Shown here in pieces: positions 5,693 to 6,261 of a stretch of 6,261 bases of DNA; position 1 is the first letter of the stretch, and each line of letters begins with the position of its first letter. The stretch is from the NCBI GenBank assembly GCA_946538875.1, contig CAMNHD010000099.1, positions 1-6,261 of the forward strand, read 5' to 3'. The position numbers and the translations under genes are program-made. The notes under the pieces were generated by a model that worked only from the letters and a program-made list of their open reading frames with translations, made no database searches and was not told the origin of the DNA. Source of the DNA: an uncultured Treponema sp. GTDB lineage: Bacteria; Spirochaetota; Spirochaetia; Treponematales; Treponemataceae.

Positions 5693-5711
5693 GATTCTTG
5701 ATGTTTTTCAA
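5682..5711 (-). promoter_or_regulatory. Sigma70-like promoter of the OFA transporter
   Basis: On the minus strand TTGAAA (5706-5711, 5 of 6 consensus positions) and TACAAT (5682-5687, 5 of 6) are 18 bp apart. This is the best promoter match in the window. Transcription should start near 5675, giving a leader of about 40 nt. A short inverted repeat CTTGA-N6-TCAAG (5697-5712) overlaps the -35 box. Confidence 0.6.
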
Positions 5712-5783
5712 GTATCGGCGCTGTGTTTGTGATGCGGCCGCAGGGTGGTATGTTTTTCAGAATGCATGCACTGATGCGGCCGC
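5701..5783. repeat. Paired short direct repeats upstream of the OFA transporter
   Basis: ATGTTTTTCA occurs at 5701-5710 and 5750-5759, and TGATGCGGCCGC at 5730-5741 and 5772-5783, in the same order, like a diverged tandem duplication with unequal inner spacing. A third copy of ATGTTTTTCA (5625-5634) covers the transporter start codon and first codons. The two GCGGCCGC words are self-complementary and could pair with each other. Confidence 0.5.
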
Positions 5784-5810
5784 CGGCGGGCTTTCACCCG
5801 CTGACTTTTT
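5784..5810 (+). terminator. Terminator-shaped hairpin plus T run, oriented against the flanking genes
   Basis: CGGCGGG (5784-5790) pairs with CCCGCTG (5797-5803) around the loop CTTTCA, with one G-T pair. After AC comes TTTTT (5806-5810). The shape fits an intrinsic terminator for plus-strand transcription, yet both neighbouring genes are on the minus strand. Read from the minus strand, the hairpin lacks a following T run. It might stop antisense transcription towards the NhaC-like gene, or simply act as a stabilising 3' stem for that gene's mRNA. Confidence 0.4.
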
Positions 5811-5827
5811 GACTGTCTGGTGCCTGC

Positions 5828-5848
5828 CTGCTTACTGTCTGCTTACTG
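5828..5848. repeat. 10-bp tandem repeat over the end of the NhaC-like gene
   Basis: CTGCTTACTG occurs at 5828-5837 and 5839-5848, one base apart. On the minus strand the second copy met carries the stop codon, and the first copy read lies just before it in another frame. A small slippage duplication here would have altered the last residues (AAVSRQ), consistent with a tolerant C-terminal tail. Confidence 0.55.
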
Positions 5849-6261
5849 CCGCTGCCTTTTTTCCAAGCAGGGTCCTGAGTCCCAGTATGGTGCCTGCCAT
5901 AAGCGCAAGGCCGATTATCAGCGAAACAACCGGTGTCTTTACAAAGCCTGCAATCAGGTAGGTGACGAATGAGACTCCTGCCACGGTCATTGCATAAGGA
6001 AGCTGTGTGGAGACGTGCGCCATGTGGTCTGACTTGGCTCCTGCGGAAGACATGATTGTGGTGTCGGAGATTGGTGAGCAGTGGTCGCCGCAGACCGCTC
6101 CGGCCATACATGCTGAGACGCAGATTATGGAAAGCGGATTGCCGTCTGTGAGCGGGAATGCGCTGAGTGTAATTGGGATGAGGATGCCGAATGTGCCCCA
6201 GCTTGTTCCAGTTGCGAATGCAAGGAAGCATGCGATGATGAAGACTACTGCCGGGAGGAAG
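5832..6261 (-). CDS. NhaC-family Na+/H+ antiporter, C-terminal part (runs off the right edge)
   Basis: Open from the window edge to the TAA at 5834-5832, giving 142 codons of the C-terminal region of an integral membrane antiporter. The reading extends through the internal Met at 6107: upstream residues read FLPAVVFIIACFLAFATGTS, then WGTFGILIPITLSAFPLTDG, both family-typical. The signature CGDHCSPISDTTIMSSAGAK follows, with acidic Asp residues in a helix break as in NhaC and related carriers, then QLPYAMTVAGVSFVTYLIAG and a last helix (VVSLIIGLALMAGTILGL) before a lysine-rich cytosolic tail. NhaC-family members exchange Na+ for H+. Some relatives such as MleN couple this to malate/lactate exchange, so the exact substrate is open. 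C-ending codons resemble those of the transporter downstream. The gap of about 200 bp with its own promoter argues that the two are not strictly one operon. Confidence 0.9.
   Translation of the reverse strand, partial: FLPAVVFIIACFLAFATGTSWGTFGILIPITLSAFPLTDGNPLSIICVSACMAGAVCGDHCSPISDTTIMSSAGAKSDHMAHVSTQLPYAMTVAGVSFVTYLIAGFVKTPVVSLIIGLALMAGTILGLRTLLGKKAAAVSRQ

Noticed and set aside
5832..6107. Treating the Met at 6107 as the start of a 91-residue protein
   Set aside because: The frame continues upstream to the window edge with family-typical NhaC sequence, so this Met is internal.
5794..6231. Minus-strand open frame of 145 codons at the right end
   Set aside because: It overlaps the NhaC-like gene in a different frame and is rich in Arg and His. 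The NhaC frame has an unmistakable signature.

Overview
The window carries five recognisable genes plus the first codons of a sixth. The coding strands look bacterial, with clear Shine-Dalgarno sites in front of pdxS, pdxT, the regulator and the MFS transporter. There is no taxonomic marker. The gene content (ribose-5-phosphate-dependent vitamin B6 synthesis, an OFA-type transporter, an NhaC antiporter) and the GC-rich foldable repeats set in moderately AT-rich DNA suggest a host-associated anaerobe. A gut or rumen Treponema is my best guess and a clostridial Firmicute the main alternative. This is an impression, not a demonstration.

Left part (1-3116): a vitamin B6 module. pdxS and pdxT lie on the minus strand with the pdxS stop directly abutting the pdxT start. 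Together they encode PLP synthase. A MocR-family regulator of PdxR type is divergently transcribed. The 135-bp gap between pdxS and the regulator holds a perfect 7-bp-arm dyad that overlaps candidate promoters for both directions, as expected for PLP-responsive control of both transcripts. Downstream of pdxT the first 16 codons of an unidentified minus-strand gene run off the left edge.

Middle part (3117-4336): a minus-strand nitroreductase-like flavoprotein, convergent with the regulator, with a GC-rich, strongly foldable island on each side (about 3145-3245 and 4157-4320). These islands differ sharply in composition from the neighbouring genes and look like non-coding dispersed repeats. The nitroreductase has a promoter so close to its start codon that its mRNA may be nearly leaderless.

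Right part (4337-6261): a complete 12-helix MFS transporter of the oxalate/formate antiporter (OFA) family and, upstream on the same strand, the C-terminal part of an NhaC-family Na+/H+ antiporter that runs off the right edge. Both use many C-ending codons, unlike the AT-rich regulator gene, which hints at stronger expression. The transporter has a good sigma70-like promoter overlapped by two interlocking dyads, with short repeated words upstream.

I do not see an obviously new multi-gene system. The items most worth a second look are the two foldable GC-rich islands, the shared operator of the B6 locus and the complex control region of the OFA transporter. No gene-free stretch exceeds 300 bp.
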